A stretch of DNA of 64,000 nucleotides from Saccharibacillus deserti (GTDB lineage: Bacteria; Bacillota; Bacilli; Paenibacillales; Paenibacillaceae). Under the pieces are notes generated by a model that searched no databases, was not told where the DNA came from, and was given only the letters and a program-made list of their open reading frames with translations. Where the stretch lies: positions 248,001 to 312,000 of the forward strand of contig NZ_JABJVN010000003.1 in NCBI RefSeq assembly GCF_013618475.1, in the 5' to 3' direction. The translations under genes were made by a program, and so were the position numbers. Positions within the stretch are counted from its first letter, which is position 1. Each line of letters starts with the position of its first letter. Positions 1 through 10,775 of this stretch are shown piece after piece.

Positions 1-457
1 CCGAGTTGATATGAATCCACCGGGCCATCGGCCAGTTGGGATTCTCTCCGGTCCAGCGCCGTTTTCCTTGGACAAACAGCTCTTCGTCGCTTAATCCGTC
101 GATCCATGCCAGCCACTGCGCTTCCGCCCGGGCGAACATCGCCCGCAGCTCCGTCAGCGAGTAGGCTTCGTACTGCCGGTAAAAGTCCGCGTACATCTCG
201 CCGAGCCGGTTCCAGGTATAGCCGGGTGCAGGCATTTGCGGCGTGCCGCCCGCGAGTTCTTCCGCTTCCCAGCTTCGTACCCGCGCCAGCCATCCCAACT
301 GATAAGCCAGAATCTCGGCCGGCGTCCGGTCGACATCCGGCAGCCGCAGGTCTTTGTCCGATTCGGAGATTTCGTCGTATTCGGCATCCAGTTTGAGATA
401 AGCGGCATGGATAGCGGCGGTCAGCGCTTCTTTTGACGCGTATACGTAACTTGGCAT
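1..457 (-). CDS. ClbS/DfsB-family four-helix bundle protein (3' end outside window)
   Basis: Minus-strand reading frame starting at the ATG whose first base is 457, with AGGAGGG about 6 nt upstream, and running off the left edge (152 codons visible). The protein begins MPSYVYASKEALTAAIHAAY and contains a VDRTPAEILAYQLGWLARVRSWE stretch followed by GTPQMPAPGYTWNRLGEMYA. This order (N-terminal helix, 'D..P.E.LAH/YQLGWL', then 'G..P.MPAPGY.WN.L') is typical of the DUF1706/ClbS family. ClbS itself hydrolyses or shields against the genotoxin colibactin, but most family members have no known substrate. A TATAAT hexamer lies at 485-490 on this strand. The family call is from recognised sequence pattern; the function is unknown. 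Confidence 0.8.
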   Translation of the reverse strand, partial: MPSYVYASKEALTAAIHAAYLKLDAEYDEISESDKDLRLPDVDRTPAEILAYQLGWLARVRSWEAEELAGGTPQMPAPGYTWNRLGEMYADFYRQYEAYSLTELRAMFARAEAQWLAWIDGLSDEELFVQGKRRWTGENPNWPMARWIHINS

Positions 458-544
458 AGACACCCTCCTTTTGCTTCTCTTTTCATTATAGGCCGACAAT
501 ATGGACAGCGCGGTGTCCGTTATGCAAACGAGGTAGCGGTAGTG

Positions 545-574
545 TTGACAGCGGATTCGGAAAAGGATTAAGAT
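545..574 (+). promoter_or_regulatory. Sigma-A promoter of zagA
   Basis: A perfect -35 TTGACA (545-550) and a -10 TAAGAT (569-574) are separated by 18 nt. The predicted start point, around 581, falls at the edge of the Zur box, which fits repression by a bound regulator. Confidence 0.6.
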
Positions 575-582
575 ACATAAAG

Positions 583-607
583 TTAAATCGTAATAATTAC
601 GATTAAA
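583..607 (+). promoter_or_regulatory. Zur box upstream of zagA
   Basis: A 25-nt palindrome centred on base 595 with only one mismatched pair (585/605). Its core TCGTAATAATTACGA matches the Bacillus 7-1-7 Zur operator (TCGTAATNATTACGA) exactly. It sits just downstream of the zagA promoter. In B. subtilis the orthologous gene is Zur-repressed in zinc sufficiency, so the site and the downstream gene support each other. Confidence 0.85.
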
Positions 608-637
608 TAACTTATGAGAGCGAGCGTGAATTCATCC

Positions 638-1861
638 ATGAGCCAATTCTCTAACAGGCAGACCGACAAAGACTCCCGCATTCCGGTCACCGTCCTCAGC
701 GGTTATCTGGGTTCCGGCAAGACGACACTGCTCAACCATGTCCTGAACAACCGAACCGGGCTCCGAGTCGCCGTGATCGTCAACGATATGAGCGAAGTGA
801 ATATCGACGCGGATCTGATCCGAAGCGGCGGTGGACTGTCGCGGATCGACGAGAAGCTGGTCGAGATGTCGAACGGCTGCATCTGCTGCACGCTGCGCGA
901 AGACCTGCTGACGGAAGTGGAACGCCTGGCGGAGGAAGGACGCTTCGACTATATTCTGATCGAATCGACGGGAATCGGGGAGCCGGTGCCGGTCGCGCAG
1001 ACGTTCAGCTACGTGGACGAGGAGAACGGCATCGATCTGACGCAGCTGACGCGGCTCGATACGATGGTGACGGTCGTCAATGCGGCCGAGTTCTGGAACG
1101 ACTACCAATCGCGCGAGAAGCTGCGGGACCGCGGGCAGGAAGTCGAGGCGGAGGATGGGCGGAGCATCGTCGACCTGCTGGTCGAACAGGTGGAGTTCTG
1201 CGACGTGCTGATTCTGAACAAATGCGATCTGGTGGAACCGGCCGAGCTGGACCGTCTGGAACAGGTGCTGCGCAGCCTTCAGCCGACGGCGAAGTTCATT
1301 CGCTCCGTCAACGGGCAGGTCGATCCGGCGGAGATTCTGAACACGGGACGCTTCGACTCCGAGCGGGCGAGCGAATCTGCGGGCTGGATTCAGGAATTAA
1401 TGAAGGAAGAACATACGCCGGAGAGTGAAGAGTACGGCATCCATTCTTTTGTCTACAAAAGGAAAGTGCCGTTTCATCCCGAACGCTTCGGCCGCTGGTT
1501 GGGACGCTGGCCGGAATCGGTCGTGCGTTCCAAAGGCATCGTCTGGATGGCCTTCGACAACCGCAAAGCGTATTCGTTCAGCCAAGCCGGAAGCTCCAAA
1601 GAATTTACGAGCGCGGGGATGTGGGTATCGGCGCTGACGCCGGAAGAGCGGGACTTCTATTTCGGCGAAGGCGAATCGTTGGAGAATTCCCCGGATTGGG
1701 ACGAACGCTGGGGCGACCGCGTGACGAAGCTTGTGCTGATCGGCATCGGCATGGACCGGGAAGCGATCGAGCAGTCGCTGGATGCGGCGCTGCTGACGGA
1801 CGAGGAACTGGAGCAGGATTGGAGCCGGCTCCCGAATCCGTTTAAGCCGGTTACGGCTTAG
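638..1861 (+). CDS. zagA: Zinc-responsive COG0523/CobW GTPase ZagA (formerly YciC)
   Basis: G3E-family GTPase of the CobW/COG0523 type, very close in sequence to B. subtilis ZagA/YciC, a metallochaperone made under zinc limitation and thought to supply zinc to client enzymes such as FolE. Visible features: Walker [10 protein letters not shown] near the N terminus, the metal-binding CICC motif within [13 protein letters not shown], the switch sequence IESTGIGEP, the guanine-binding LNKCDLV, and a CobW C-terminal domain ending in LPNPFKPV. The start is ambiguous. ATG 638 gives [11 protein letters not shown] 614 and GTG 626 are in frame upstream, but none has a strong Shine-Dalgarno. The strong Zur box upstream supports zinc regulation. 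The reading frame is complete with no missing motif. Confidence 0.92.
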   Translation: MSQFSNRQTDKDSRIPVTVLSGYLGSGKTTLLNHVLNNRTGLRVAVIVNDMSEVNIDADLIRSGGGLSRIDEKLVEMSNGCICCTLREDLLTEVERLAEEGRFDYILIESTGIGEPVPVAQTFSYVDEENGIDLTQLTRLDTMVTVVNAAEFWNDYQSREKLRDRGQEVEAEDGRSIVDLLVEQVEFCDVLILNKCDLVEPAELDRLEQVLRSLQPTAKFIRSVNGQVDPAEILNTGRFDSERASESAGWIQELMKEEHTPESEEYGIHSFVYKRKVPFHPERFGRWLGRWPESVVRSKGIVWMAFDNRKAYSFSQAGSSKEFTSAGMWVSALTPEERDFYFGEGESLENSPDWDERWGDRVTKLVLIGIGMDREAIEQSLDAALLTDEELEQDWSRLPNPFKPVTA

Positions 1862-1972
1862 GCGGTTCGGAAGGCCCTGGCTCCCGAAATAAGCGGCAGG
1901 CTCCCGGATGTTCAATTCCCTCGCTTGGCGTTAATGAAGGGAAGAGACTTAAGCGGCGGGGAGCGAGGAGCC

Positions 1973-2452
1973 ATGAACGGATACCGATTCGTCAGCGACT
2001 GGATGCTGGAGACGAGTGCGGAAGAATTGTGGAAACTAATCGAGGAACCGGAGCGGGCGGATTGGTGGAGGGGCTGTTCGATCTGCAAGCTGAAATCGGG
2101 TACTTCCGGCGACGGGATCGGGGACGAATATCTGACCGTGATCCGGACGCGGATGCTGTACAAACTGTCTTTTACCGCGCGTATTGTGGAGAAGCGCCGT
2201 CCGCATCTGATCGAGCTGCGCGCGGCCGGTCACCTGGAAGGCAGCGGCCGGCTGGAGTTCGAACAGGTCGGCGCCTGCACCCGCGTCCGCTACACGTGGG
2301 AAGTGCGCACCAGGAAACGCTGGATGAATATGTGGGCGCCTTTTTTCCGTCCGGCGTTCGTCTGGAACCATAACCGGGTGATGGCGGACTGCCTCGAAGG
2401 TCTGACGCAGCGTCTGGGCATCCGATTGGTGCGGCCCGGAATAGCGGAATAA
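1973..2452 (+). CDS. SRPBCC-family (START-like) protein
   Basis: About 159 residues beginning MNGYRFVSDWMLETSAEELW, then 'RADWWRGCSICKLKSG', 'DEYLTVIRTRMLYKLSFTARIVEKR', and a tryptophan-rich C-terminal part. The pattern of an N-terminal beta strand plus 'W..I.....ADWW' and alternating strands resembles SRPBCC/polyketide-cyclase-like ligand-binding proteins. I start it at ATG 1973, which has GGGGAG at 1958-1963; TTG 1925 and ATG 1934 are in-frame alternatives. Ligand unknown. It lies 110 nt after zagA and could be read from the same promoter, but no second zinc gene signature is visible in it. Confidence 0.7.
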   Translation: MNGYRFVSDWMLETSAEELWKLIEEPERADWWRGCSICKLKSGTSGDGIGDEYLTVIRTRMLYKLSFTARIVEKRRPHLIELRAAGHLEGSGRLEFEQVGACTRVRYTWEVRTRKRWMNMWAPFFRPAFVWNHNRVMADCLEGLTQRLGIRLVRPGIAE

Positions 2453-2485
2453 GCGCCGGGAGACCTTTTTCTCGCCAAAAACAAA

Positions 2486-2529
2486 AAAGAGCCGGAACAA
2501 GTGCGGATACGCACCTGTCCCGGCTCTTT
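2486..2529. terminator. Bidirectional intrinsic terminator
   Basis: Twenty-base arms beginning AAAGAGCCGG and ending CCGGCTCTTT around a GATA loop, with only two G.U-type differences. The A-rich left flank gives a T tract for the minus-strand gene. It lies between two convergent genes. Confidence 0.85.
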
Positions 2530-2532
2530 CCG

Positions 2533-2982
2533 TTACTCTGCCGCCATACTTGACGTTAAGCTCGCCGCCACGATCTCCGGCAGTTCGGCTTTGTACGCTA
2601 TGTAAGCTTCCTTGCTGATCTGGCCGTCGGCCAGGCGCTGTTCCAACTGCTGTTCCAGCTCCCGCACCTGCAGGGCGATCAGCTGCTCTTCGCTGCCGCC
2701 GCCGAGTACGGCAATTTCGCCCAGCGAAAATCCTTCGTACATCAGATCGTATACCTGCTGCTCATCCTGCGCGCCGAGCGCGTACAGGAAAGCGTCTTTG
2801 CTGCCGACCGTTTCGTCGCTCGAGGCCGGAGGCGTATCGCGATAGACCGCTTCCGCTTCGACTTTGCCGCCGCCGAGACTGCTGCCGAGCGTGATGCCGA
2901 GGGCCAGGGTACCGACGATCCAGATTCGTTTGAGATTGATGCGATACTTGGCAGGCAGTTCGGATTTTTTTAATGTTTTCAT
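2533..2982 (-). CDS. Small secreted or membrane-anchored protein of unknown function
   Basis: 149 residues. The N terminus is basic (MKTLKKSELPAKYRINLKR) and is followed by one hydrophobic segment, IWIVGTLALGITLGSSLGG, then a predicted extracellular part. The C-terminal half is strongly helical and charged (repeated EEQLIALQVRELEQQLEQ), with 'DLMYEGFSLGEIAVLGG' in the middle and 'LADGQISKEAYIAYKAELPE' near the end, resembling a short helical hairpin of the SHOCT type. No catalytic motif is visible and I do not recognise the family. It is monocistronic and followed by a strong terminator. Confidence 0.7.
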   Translation of the reverse strand: MKTLKKSELPAKYRINLKRIWIVGTLALGITLGSSLGGGKVEAEAVYRDTPPASSDETVGSKDAFLYALGAQDEQQVYDLMYEGFSLGEIAVLGGGSEEQLIALQVRELEQQLEQRLADGQISKEAYIAYKAELPEIVAASLTSSMAAE

Positions 2983-3149
2983 GGAGTTGCCTCGCTTTCC
3001 TGAATGGGTTGCGGTGTAAATGCCGCTATATGGAAGTCGTCCGTCTATGTGCGGGGTGTGAGGTGTTTGAAGCTTCCGTCTATCCTTACTATAACCGCCG
3101 AATATTAACCCAAGCTTAACGGGAGGTAATTTTTCCGAAAAGACGATAG

Positions 3150-3998
<849 letters not shown>

Positions 3999-4029
3999 CG
4001 ATCGAACAGTACCGGGTATGAATGAGGGG

Positions 4030-4074
4030 GAAGCGGAAGGGGTCTTGAACAGGGCAGCCCTTCCGCTTCTTTTT
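4030..4074 (+). terminator. Intrinsic terminator after gdh
   Basis: Arms GAAGCGGAAGGG (4030-4041) and CCCTTCCGCTTC (4058-4069) followed by a T run. It separates gdh from the GH13 gene, so the two are probably independent units. Confidence 0.85.
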
Positions 4075-4103
4075 ATTCGCAAACCGCGAAGGAGGAATAG
4101 GCA

Positions 4104-5792
4104 ATGAATCCGAAATGGTGGAAAGAAAGCGTCGTTTACGAAATCTATATCAAAAGCTTCATGGACGCGAACGGCGACGGGGTCGGCGATCTGGCCGGCG
4201 TTTTCTCGAAACTCGGCTACCTGCAGGAACTCGGCGTAGATGTACTGTGGCTGGCTCCGATCTTTGATTCGCCCGATCATGAAGGCGGTTACGATATTCG
4301 CGATTACCGGAAAATCATGGACAAATTCGGCACGATGGAAGACTTCGAACGGCTGCTGGAAGACGCGCATGCACGCGGCATGAAGATCATGCTGGAGATG
4401 CCGCTGAACCATACGTCCAACGAACATCCGTGGTTCCGGGAATCGCGTGCCTCCAAGAAGAACGACAAGCGCAACTATTATATCTGGCGCGAAGGCCGGG
4501 GTTCCGGTTTTCCGAACAACTGGGGCTCGTACTTCGGCGGTTCGGTCTGGGAGTTCGAACCGGAAACGGAAGAATACTATATGCATCTGTACAGCCACCG
4601 CCAGCCCAATCTGAATTGGGAAAACGAGCGGGTGCGCGAAGAAGCGTATCAAATCGTCAAATGGTGGGCGGACAAAGGCGTGGACGGATTCCATTTCAAC
4701 TCGATCGCCCATGTGGTCAAGACCGAAGGGCACGACGACGAGGACACGGGGAATATGCAGCATCTGCCGGTCGAGCGGGCCTATCAAATGTTTTCGAGTC
4801 TGGACAAGGTGAACGGAATCGTGAAAAGGCTGCACGACGAAATAGGCGCGGAATACGATATCGTCGCGATTGGCGAAGCGGCGGGGCTCGATCCGGCGCA
4901 GACGCTCGATTCGATCGGAGACGAGCCGGGCAAAGCGAATATGGTGCTCAACTCCGACCATCTGCTGCTCAGCCATTCGTCGCAGGGTATCGGGCGCTGG
5001 ACGAACAAATCGTGGACCCTGCTCGATATCAAGAACGCGATCAGCCATTGGCAGACCGTGCTGCACGGGCAGGGATGGAACGCCAACAATCTCGCCGACC
5101 ACGACCAGCCGCGTTCCGTATGCCGGTTCGGCCATACGGGCGAATACCGGGAGCTGTCGGCGAAAATGCTGGCGACGCTGCTGATGACGCTTGAAGGCAC
5201 TCCGCTGATCTATCAAGGCGAAGAACTGGGCATGGTCGGCGGCGTATTCCATACGGCGGAAGATTTCCGCGACGAAGAAACACTGAATTTCCTGGACCAT
5301 GCGCGCAAGGGCGGCATGGACGAAGAAGAAGCGCTCAAGATCGCAAGGCGCAATACGCGCGACGCGGGCCGTACCCCGATGCAGTGGGACGCTTCGCGCG
5401 GAGCGGGCTTTACGACGGGAGAGCCGTGGATGGGCATCGCGCCGGATTACGAGACGGTCAACGCCGCTTCGGCCCTGGCCGATCCGAACTCGGTGTTCCA
5501 TTATTACAAGAAGCTGATCGGACTGCGCAAAGTCAGCCGAACGCTTCTCTACGGCGAGTACCGGCTGCTGCTGCCGCTCGACAAAGACATCTACGCGTAT
5601 ACGCGCACGTTCGAAGACGAGACGCTGATGGTCGTGCTGAATTTCTTCGGCGGCACGCCGATGTTCCCGTGTCCCGAGCGGCTATGCGAGCGTCCGCGCG
5701 AGTTCCTGATCGGGAACTACGAACCGGGCGTGGTGGAAGGCAGCGACTTCGAGCTGCGGCCGTATGAGGCAGCGGTGTATCGGTTGGGGTGA
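4104..5792 (+). CDS. GH13 alpha-glucosidase homologue lacking the catalytic nucleophile
   Basis: 562 residues, full length for the oligo-1,6-glucosidase/alpha-glucosidase group of GH13, with a (beta/alpha)8 barrel and C-terminal beta domain; AAGGAGG precedes the ATG. The four conserved GH13 regions can be located, but three near-invariant residues differ. Region I reads LEMPLNHTS, with Glu98 where Asp is normal. Region II reads GVDGFHFNSI, with His197 replacing Arg and Asn199 replacing the nucleophile Asp. The acid/base Glu (IGEAAG, residue 258) and the transition-state Asp (DHDQPR) are kept. By family knowledge, loss of the nucleophile should abolish hydrolysis, so this may be a sugar-binding or scaffold protein rather than an enzyme. 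No frameshift is present and the rest of the fold looks intact, so it does not look like simple decay. Confidence 0.85.
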   Translation: MNPKWWKESVVYEIYIKSFMDANGDGVGDLAGVFSKLGYLQELGVDVLWLAPIFDSPDHEGGYDIRDYRKIMDKFGTMEDFERLLEDAHARGMKIMLEMPLNHTSNEHPWFRESRASKKNDKRNYYIWREGRGSGFPNNWGSYFGGSVWEFEPETEEYYMHLYSHRQPNLNWENERVREEAYQIVKWWADKGVDGFHFNSIAHVVKTEGHDDEDTGNMQHLPVERAYQMFSSLDKVNGIVKRLHDEIGAEYDIVAIGEAAGLDPAQTLDSIGDEPGKANMVLNSDHLLLSHSSQGIGRWTNKSWTLLDIKNAISHWQTVLHGQGWNANNLADHDQPRSVCRFGHTGEYRELSAKMLATLLMTLEGTPLIYQGEELGMVGGVFHTAEDFRDEETLNFLDHARKGGMDEEEALKIARRNTRDAGRTPMQWDASRGAGFTTGEPWMGIAPDYETVNAASALADPNSVFHYYKKLIGLRKVSRTLLYGEYRLLLPLDKDIYAYTRTFEDETLMVVLNFFGGTPMFPCPERLCERPREFLIGNYEPGVVEGSDFELRPYEAAVYRLG

Positions 5793-5812
5793 GGGATCAA
5801 ACGAAAACAACA

Positions 5813-5854
5813 TCAAAAATGGCTATCCCTATACATAGGGATAGCCATTTTTGA
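5813..5854. terminator. Perfect bidirectional terminator hairpin
   Basis: Nineteen-base perfect arms (TCAAAAATGGCTATCCCTA and its complement) around a TACA loop, with A and T runs built into the stem so it can work in both directions. It lies between the convergent GH13 gene and the ABC operon and marks the right-hand limit of the GC-rich block. Confidence 0.9.
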
Positions 5855-5975
5855 TAGAACGTAGTACCCTTTCAACTCTTAATCAGAGGTTTACGTTTTC
5901 CTGAAACGCACACGCTTTAGGTGCGATTCAGGGGAGCGTAATCTTACCTTTAGTGTTGACAAGGTAGTAGTTTTT

Positions 5976-6653
5976 TCATATCAACAAATTTCCATCGATC
6001 ATTTTAATTTCTCTTTCGCAGCCTTGAGCAAGCTCCGGATTATGGGTAACCATGATAAGTGTTTTTCCTTCTTCAACTAATGATTTGAGCAAAAGAAAGA
6101 TCTCTTTGCTTGTTTCGGTATCCAAAGAGCCAGTCGGTTCGTCCGCCAGTATCACTTCCGGATTGTTTACAAGGGCTCTCGCGATCGCTACTCTTTGTTT
6201 TTGACCACCGGATAAAGTCGATACTTTCTCTTTTACTTTTTCCAAGATCCCTACTTTTTGAAGAACAGATTGAACTCTGTTTCTGCGCTCTTTCTTATTG
6301 AGGGCCGGATTCGCATATAACAACGGGATTTCTACATTTTCGTATACGTTATAATGATCGACTAAAGCAAAATTCTGTACGATATATCCAAAAAACTGAT
6401 TTCGGTATTTTGTTCTTTCTCTTGAATTGATTGTAGAGAAGCTTGTTGAATTTATCAGCAGTTCACCTGAGGATGGAGGAACCAGGAGACCAATCATATT
6501 GATCAAAGTCGTTTTTCCGCATCCTGATGGGCCTGTAATAGCAGTGCTTGTACCTTTGTCAAAAGTTAGAGAAACGTCTTCAACCGCGATAATGATATTT
6601 TTACCAGATGTAAACTTTTTATGGAGAGCAATGGTTTCGATCAAATGGAACAT
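5976..6653 (-). CDS. Bacteriocin-type ABC transporter ATP-binding protein
   Basis: 225-residue ATPase with all motifs in order: Walker A GPSGCGKTT, Q-loop YIVQNFALVDHYNV, signature LSGGQKQRVAIARAL, Walker B VILADEPTGSLD and H-loop MVTHN. The 'FGYIVQNFALVD..NV.EN' region resembles the putative bacteriocin (lactococcin 972 group) export ATPases, which form a subgroup of the MacB/LolD type. It starts immediately after the stop of the upstream permease with no spacing, so it is the last gene of a three-gene operon. The gene is visibly AT-rich compared with its neighbours. The substrate is not known; export of, or immunity to, a peptide is the likely role. Confidence 0.88.
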   Translation of the reverse strand: MFHLIETIALHKKFTSGKNIIIAVEDVSLTFDKGTSTAITGPSGCGKTTLINMIGLLVPPSSGELLINSTSFSTINSRERTKYRNQFFGYIVQNFALVDHYNVYENVEIPLLYANPALNKKERRNRVQSVLQKVGILEKVKEKVSTLSGGQKQRVAIARALVNNPEVILADEPTGSLDTETSKEIFLLLKSLVEEGKTLIMVTHNPELAQGCEREIKMIDGNLLI

Positions 6654-7754
6654 TTATGCACGCTCCCTTGCCACATAAATGATGTTTGAGCTTTTTAACC
6701 TGGATAATCCTATCAAACTTATTACTAAAGGAATGATCATACAAAAACCTATTCCCCAATATACATAAGCAAGGCCAGAACCCATTAAAAATAAAACAGA
6801 CAGCGCGAGGCTGATCGGTGGAATAATCATGCCCAATAAGTAGACCATGATGCGTTGGAATATCGATTCAAGACGGGCACCGTACAATAGATGCACTGCG
6901 TATTCCTGCAGATTTTGTTCGATGAGTTGGATCGTATTAATTGTCAAGCTAACAAAGACAAAAAGTGAAGTTATTAAATAAAAAGCGGTTAACAAAATAG
7001 CATTTTTATATAAGCTGCCATAGTGTTCGTGCAGCTGCTGATTGAATGAAATAGGAGATAAGGTGGTGCCTTGTTGATTCATACGCAAAATGTATTCTGC
7101 AATTTCGTCACTATTCACATCAAATAGAACAGAGTTTCGCATAAGTTCATCCATATAATAATAGCTATGTAACTCGTTCATTTTTTGTTTGCTTGTTAAA
7201 ATAACAATCGATTCGTCCAGACTCATCATGGCTTCACGTAAAATATAAGTGGAATTCGCCGGAAGCCTGCCTTCTATAATAGATTTTTCTTTTTTTACAG
7301 TACCGTATTGCAGAACGTCACCTACATGAACACTCTTGACTTTTGAGCCGATCCAGATCGTGGAATCCGTAGAATCGGTTCGAACCTTATTGTATTTTTC
7401 CAAGTTAAAAACTTCATCGAAAGCACCTACACCCATTACAACCGGGGTATTTTCTAAACCTTCGAATCTTACAGATGTGAGGATAGAGTAGGCTTTTTTC
7501 TCGGAGTCCATCAACTTTTGGAGAAAGTCTTCATTTTCTTGAGAGTAATTAAGATGGCTTGTACTGCCGGTTTGAAAATAAATAGAATCATTCGCTTCTA
7601 ATTTTTTTATAGCGTCCAAGCCATGAAAGCTAAATAGTAATTCCCGAGCAGCCGCAAAAAGGAAAAATAAAGAAACAAAGATTTGCAGCATGAATAGGAC
7701 TGCCGTCATTGGTTTTTTTAAAATGTCTTTAATCGCTAGCTTGAATTGAATCAT
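6654..7754 (-). CDS. ABC transporter membrane subunit, second half (bacteriocin-associated type)
   Basis: 366 residues starting MIQFKLAIKDILKKPMTAVL. The ATG overlaps the stop of the upstream gene (ATGA, 7751-7754), implying translational coupling. Layout: one N-terminal membrane segment (TAVLFMLQIFVSLFFLFAAA), a roughly 200-residue external domain, then three or four C-terminal membrane segments (ILLTAFYLITSLFVFVSLTI; MVYLLGMIIPPISLALSVLF; YVYWGIGFCMIIPLVISLIG). This FtsX/MacB-like layout matches one half of the long bacteriocin-associated integral membrane proteins (DUF1430 type). An upstream in-frame extension to 7865 overlaps the previous gene and lacks a better ribosome site. Confidence 0.78.
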   Translation of the reverse strand: MIQFKLAIKDILKKPMTAVLFMLQIFVSLFFLFAAARELLFSFHGLDAIKKLEANDSIYFQTGSTSHLNYSQENEDFLQKLMDSEKKAYSILTSVRFEGLENTPVVMGVGAFDEVFNLEKYNKVRTDSTDSTIWIGSKVKSVHVGDVLQYGTVKKEKSIIEGRLPANSTYILREAMMSLDESIVILTSKQKMNELHSYYYMDELMRNSVLFDVNSDEIAEYILRMNQQGTTLSPISFNQQLHEHYGSLYKNAILLTAFYLITSLFVFVSLTINTIQLIEQNLQEYAVHLLYGARLESIFQRIMVYLLGMIIPPISLALSVLFLMGSGLAYVYWGIGFCMIIPLVISLIGLSRLKSSNIIYVARERA

Positions 7755-8719
7755 AGCATCACGCTCCAAGCCCGTTCTCTCGTTTTTTGTTTGGAGAAAG
7801 CTAGCAGCAACAAAACAAACGATAAGACGACATGAATAAGAAACGAAGATCCAATTAAATGCCAAGGAGGCCTCGTACTGGATAACGTAATAAGGGCACT
7901 TCCTAAAAGGGTACCTAAGAGAGCGCCTCCGATTATAAAGGTAGACAAATGCTTGAATAGCCTGAGCGCCAATTTTGAGAATGAAGCTCCATAAAGGGTA
8001 TGAATCAAAAATTCTCTTTTTCTTTTAAAAAGCAAAAAATGATAACTGATCAGATTGGAAAAATAAATAAAAACGATACCTAAAACCATTGAAAGGACAA
8101 CGGGTTGAAGGATATAAGACCGGATCCAATCCTTATTAGACAATCGGCTTAATCGAAGTTCAGTTTCATAGTTGTAACGATTAAATATGTTCAAGAAGTA
8201 ATGGGCATCTTTTTTAGGAACGTTTTTCAAAATGTACTGTCCATTGAACTCTTGAGCATTTGCAAGCAGAGACACGCTATCGTATTGATTTTGGTTAATA
8301 GCAAAAGCAGATGTAGTTGAATAGACAGCTCTTAAAAATTTATATTCTCCGTCGATAAGAACATTATTTTCTTTAACTAATTTCGAAACTATCGAATTTT
8401 CTTTGACCATTACTTGAGAACTTTCGGACTTGAAGTCGGAATTATTGAAGTAGTTCCCTCGCTCTAAGGGTTCGGAAGCGAATGCTCCAGAAGGATCATA
8501 AAGATATAAGCTTCTCCCCGAGTCAGGCAAAAATAAAACGGTGATTCTCGGATTTTCATTTAAAAAAGCCATAAGTTCTTTTTTTTCTGGAATAGCATCT
8601 ATAGAGGGATTACCAGCAGATTTATGTATGTTTAATTCCAAGTCACTGGGTTGAATGTTGAAAGGTTGTTTGGTGAAAAACGCGTAGCCGTAATACATCT
8701 GCATAGCAAACAAAAACAA
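7751..8719 (-). CDS. ABC transporter membrane subunit, first half (5' end uncertain)
   Basis: 322 visible residues. They hold the end of an N-terminal membrane segment, an external domain with 'ERGNYFNNSDFKSESS', and three C-terminal membrane segments including SYILQPVVLSMVLGIVFIYF and LGTLLGSALITLSS. The downstream gene has the same layout, so together they resemble a single bacteriocin-associated membrane protein split in two. The start is a problem. TTG 8719 lies inside the first membrane helix. The frame stays open upstream to ATT 8773 (KKNGSFFWLNLF...) but has no ATG, GTG or TTG there. An overlapping frame (TTG 8787, GTG 8781, ATG 8760) encodes MGLSFGLIFFAVVVCF, which looks like the missing helix start. 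A one-base shift in the T-rich runs between 8706 and 8736 would join them. Confidence 0.65.
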   Translation of the reverse strand: MFLFAMQMYYGYAFFTKQPFNIQPSDLELNIHKSAGNPSIDAIPEKKELMAFLNENPRITVLFLPDSGRSLYLYDPSGAFASEPLERGNYFNNSDFKSESSQVMVKENSIVSKLVKENNVLIDGEYKFLRAVYSTTSAFAINQNQYDSVSLLANAQEFNGQYILKNVPKKDAHYFLNIFNRYNYETELRLSRLSNKDWIRSYILQPVVLSMVLGIVFIYFSNLISYHFLLFKRKREFLIHTLYGASFSKLALRLFKHLSTFIIGGALLGTLLGSALITLSSTRPPWHLIGSSFLIHVVLSFVLLLLAFSKQKTRERAWSVML

Positions 8720-8837
8720 ACTACAACTGCAAAAAAGATTAAGCCAAAAGAAAGACCCATTTTTCTTGTAAATAAACTCACCTTCAATCTTTACAAAATG
8801 AACATTCCTTCTTTATTTTGGTTCAGTTACATTTTTT

Positions 8838-8866
8838 ATATTAAAAAGAAATAGTTATAAAGTCAA
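8838..8866 (-). promoter_or_regulatory. Sigma-A promoter of the ABC operon
   Basis: On the minus strand a -35 TTGACT (8861-8866) and a -10 TAATAT (8838-8843) with exactly 17 nt between them. The transcript would start near 8831 and carry a GAAGG-containing leader with a tiny open frame (Met-Phe-Ile-Leu-stop) before the permease. Confidence 0.7.
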
Positions 8867-8960
8867 AGGGTCCGGTTTTCGCTTATTTAATTTATGGTTT
8901 TCAAATTAGTAGCTGAATAAATCATATAATTAATGTTTTCATTAATAATTCACATAATAA

Positions 8961-8989
8961 TTGACTTGTACGGACATGCATGATACATT
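8961..8989 (+). promoter_or_regulatory. Promoter of abfA with AraR-like operator in the spacer
   Basis: A -35 TTGACT (8961-8966) and -10 TACATT (8984-8989) are 17 nt apart. The spacer holds ACTTGTACGGACATGC (8964-8979), which resembles the AraR operator of Bacillus (around TTGTACGTACAA). Bound repressor would block the promoter. A TGTAAGCGTTTCA motif at 9072-9084 in the leader is one base shorter than a cre site, so catabolite control is possible but weakly supported. The 8720-9130 interval contains only these control elements and the divergent ABC promoter. Confidence 0.6.
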
Positions 8990-9076
8990 GGGTGCGTAAA
9001 GGTTCTTCCGCCCGCGAAGACGGCATCGGAGCCTAGAAAAGGCTCGCCCGGATCAGCGGTTTGACGTGAATTGTAA

Positions 9077-10654
<1,578 letters not shown>

Positions 10655-10775
10655 TCGCTTGAAGCAGGGCAAAGCAAGGCAGGAAGCAGGAAACATGCCG
10701 GCAATCGTTTCGGAAAATGCGAAGCGCTGCGGGCATATTCCCGTTGGCCTGCGCCGGTAAACTTTTTGCGCTCAA

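Noticed and set aside
8651-8854. 67-codon plus-strand frame opposite the ABC operon promoter
   Set aside because: AT-rich Lys-rich frame covering the permease N terminus and the operon promoter; no ribosome site.
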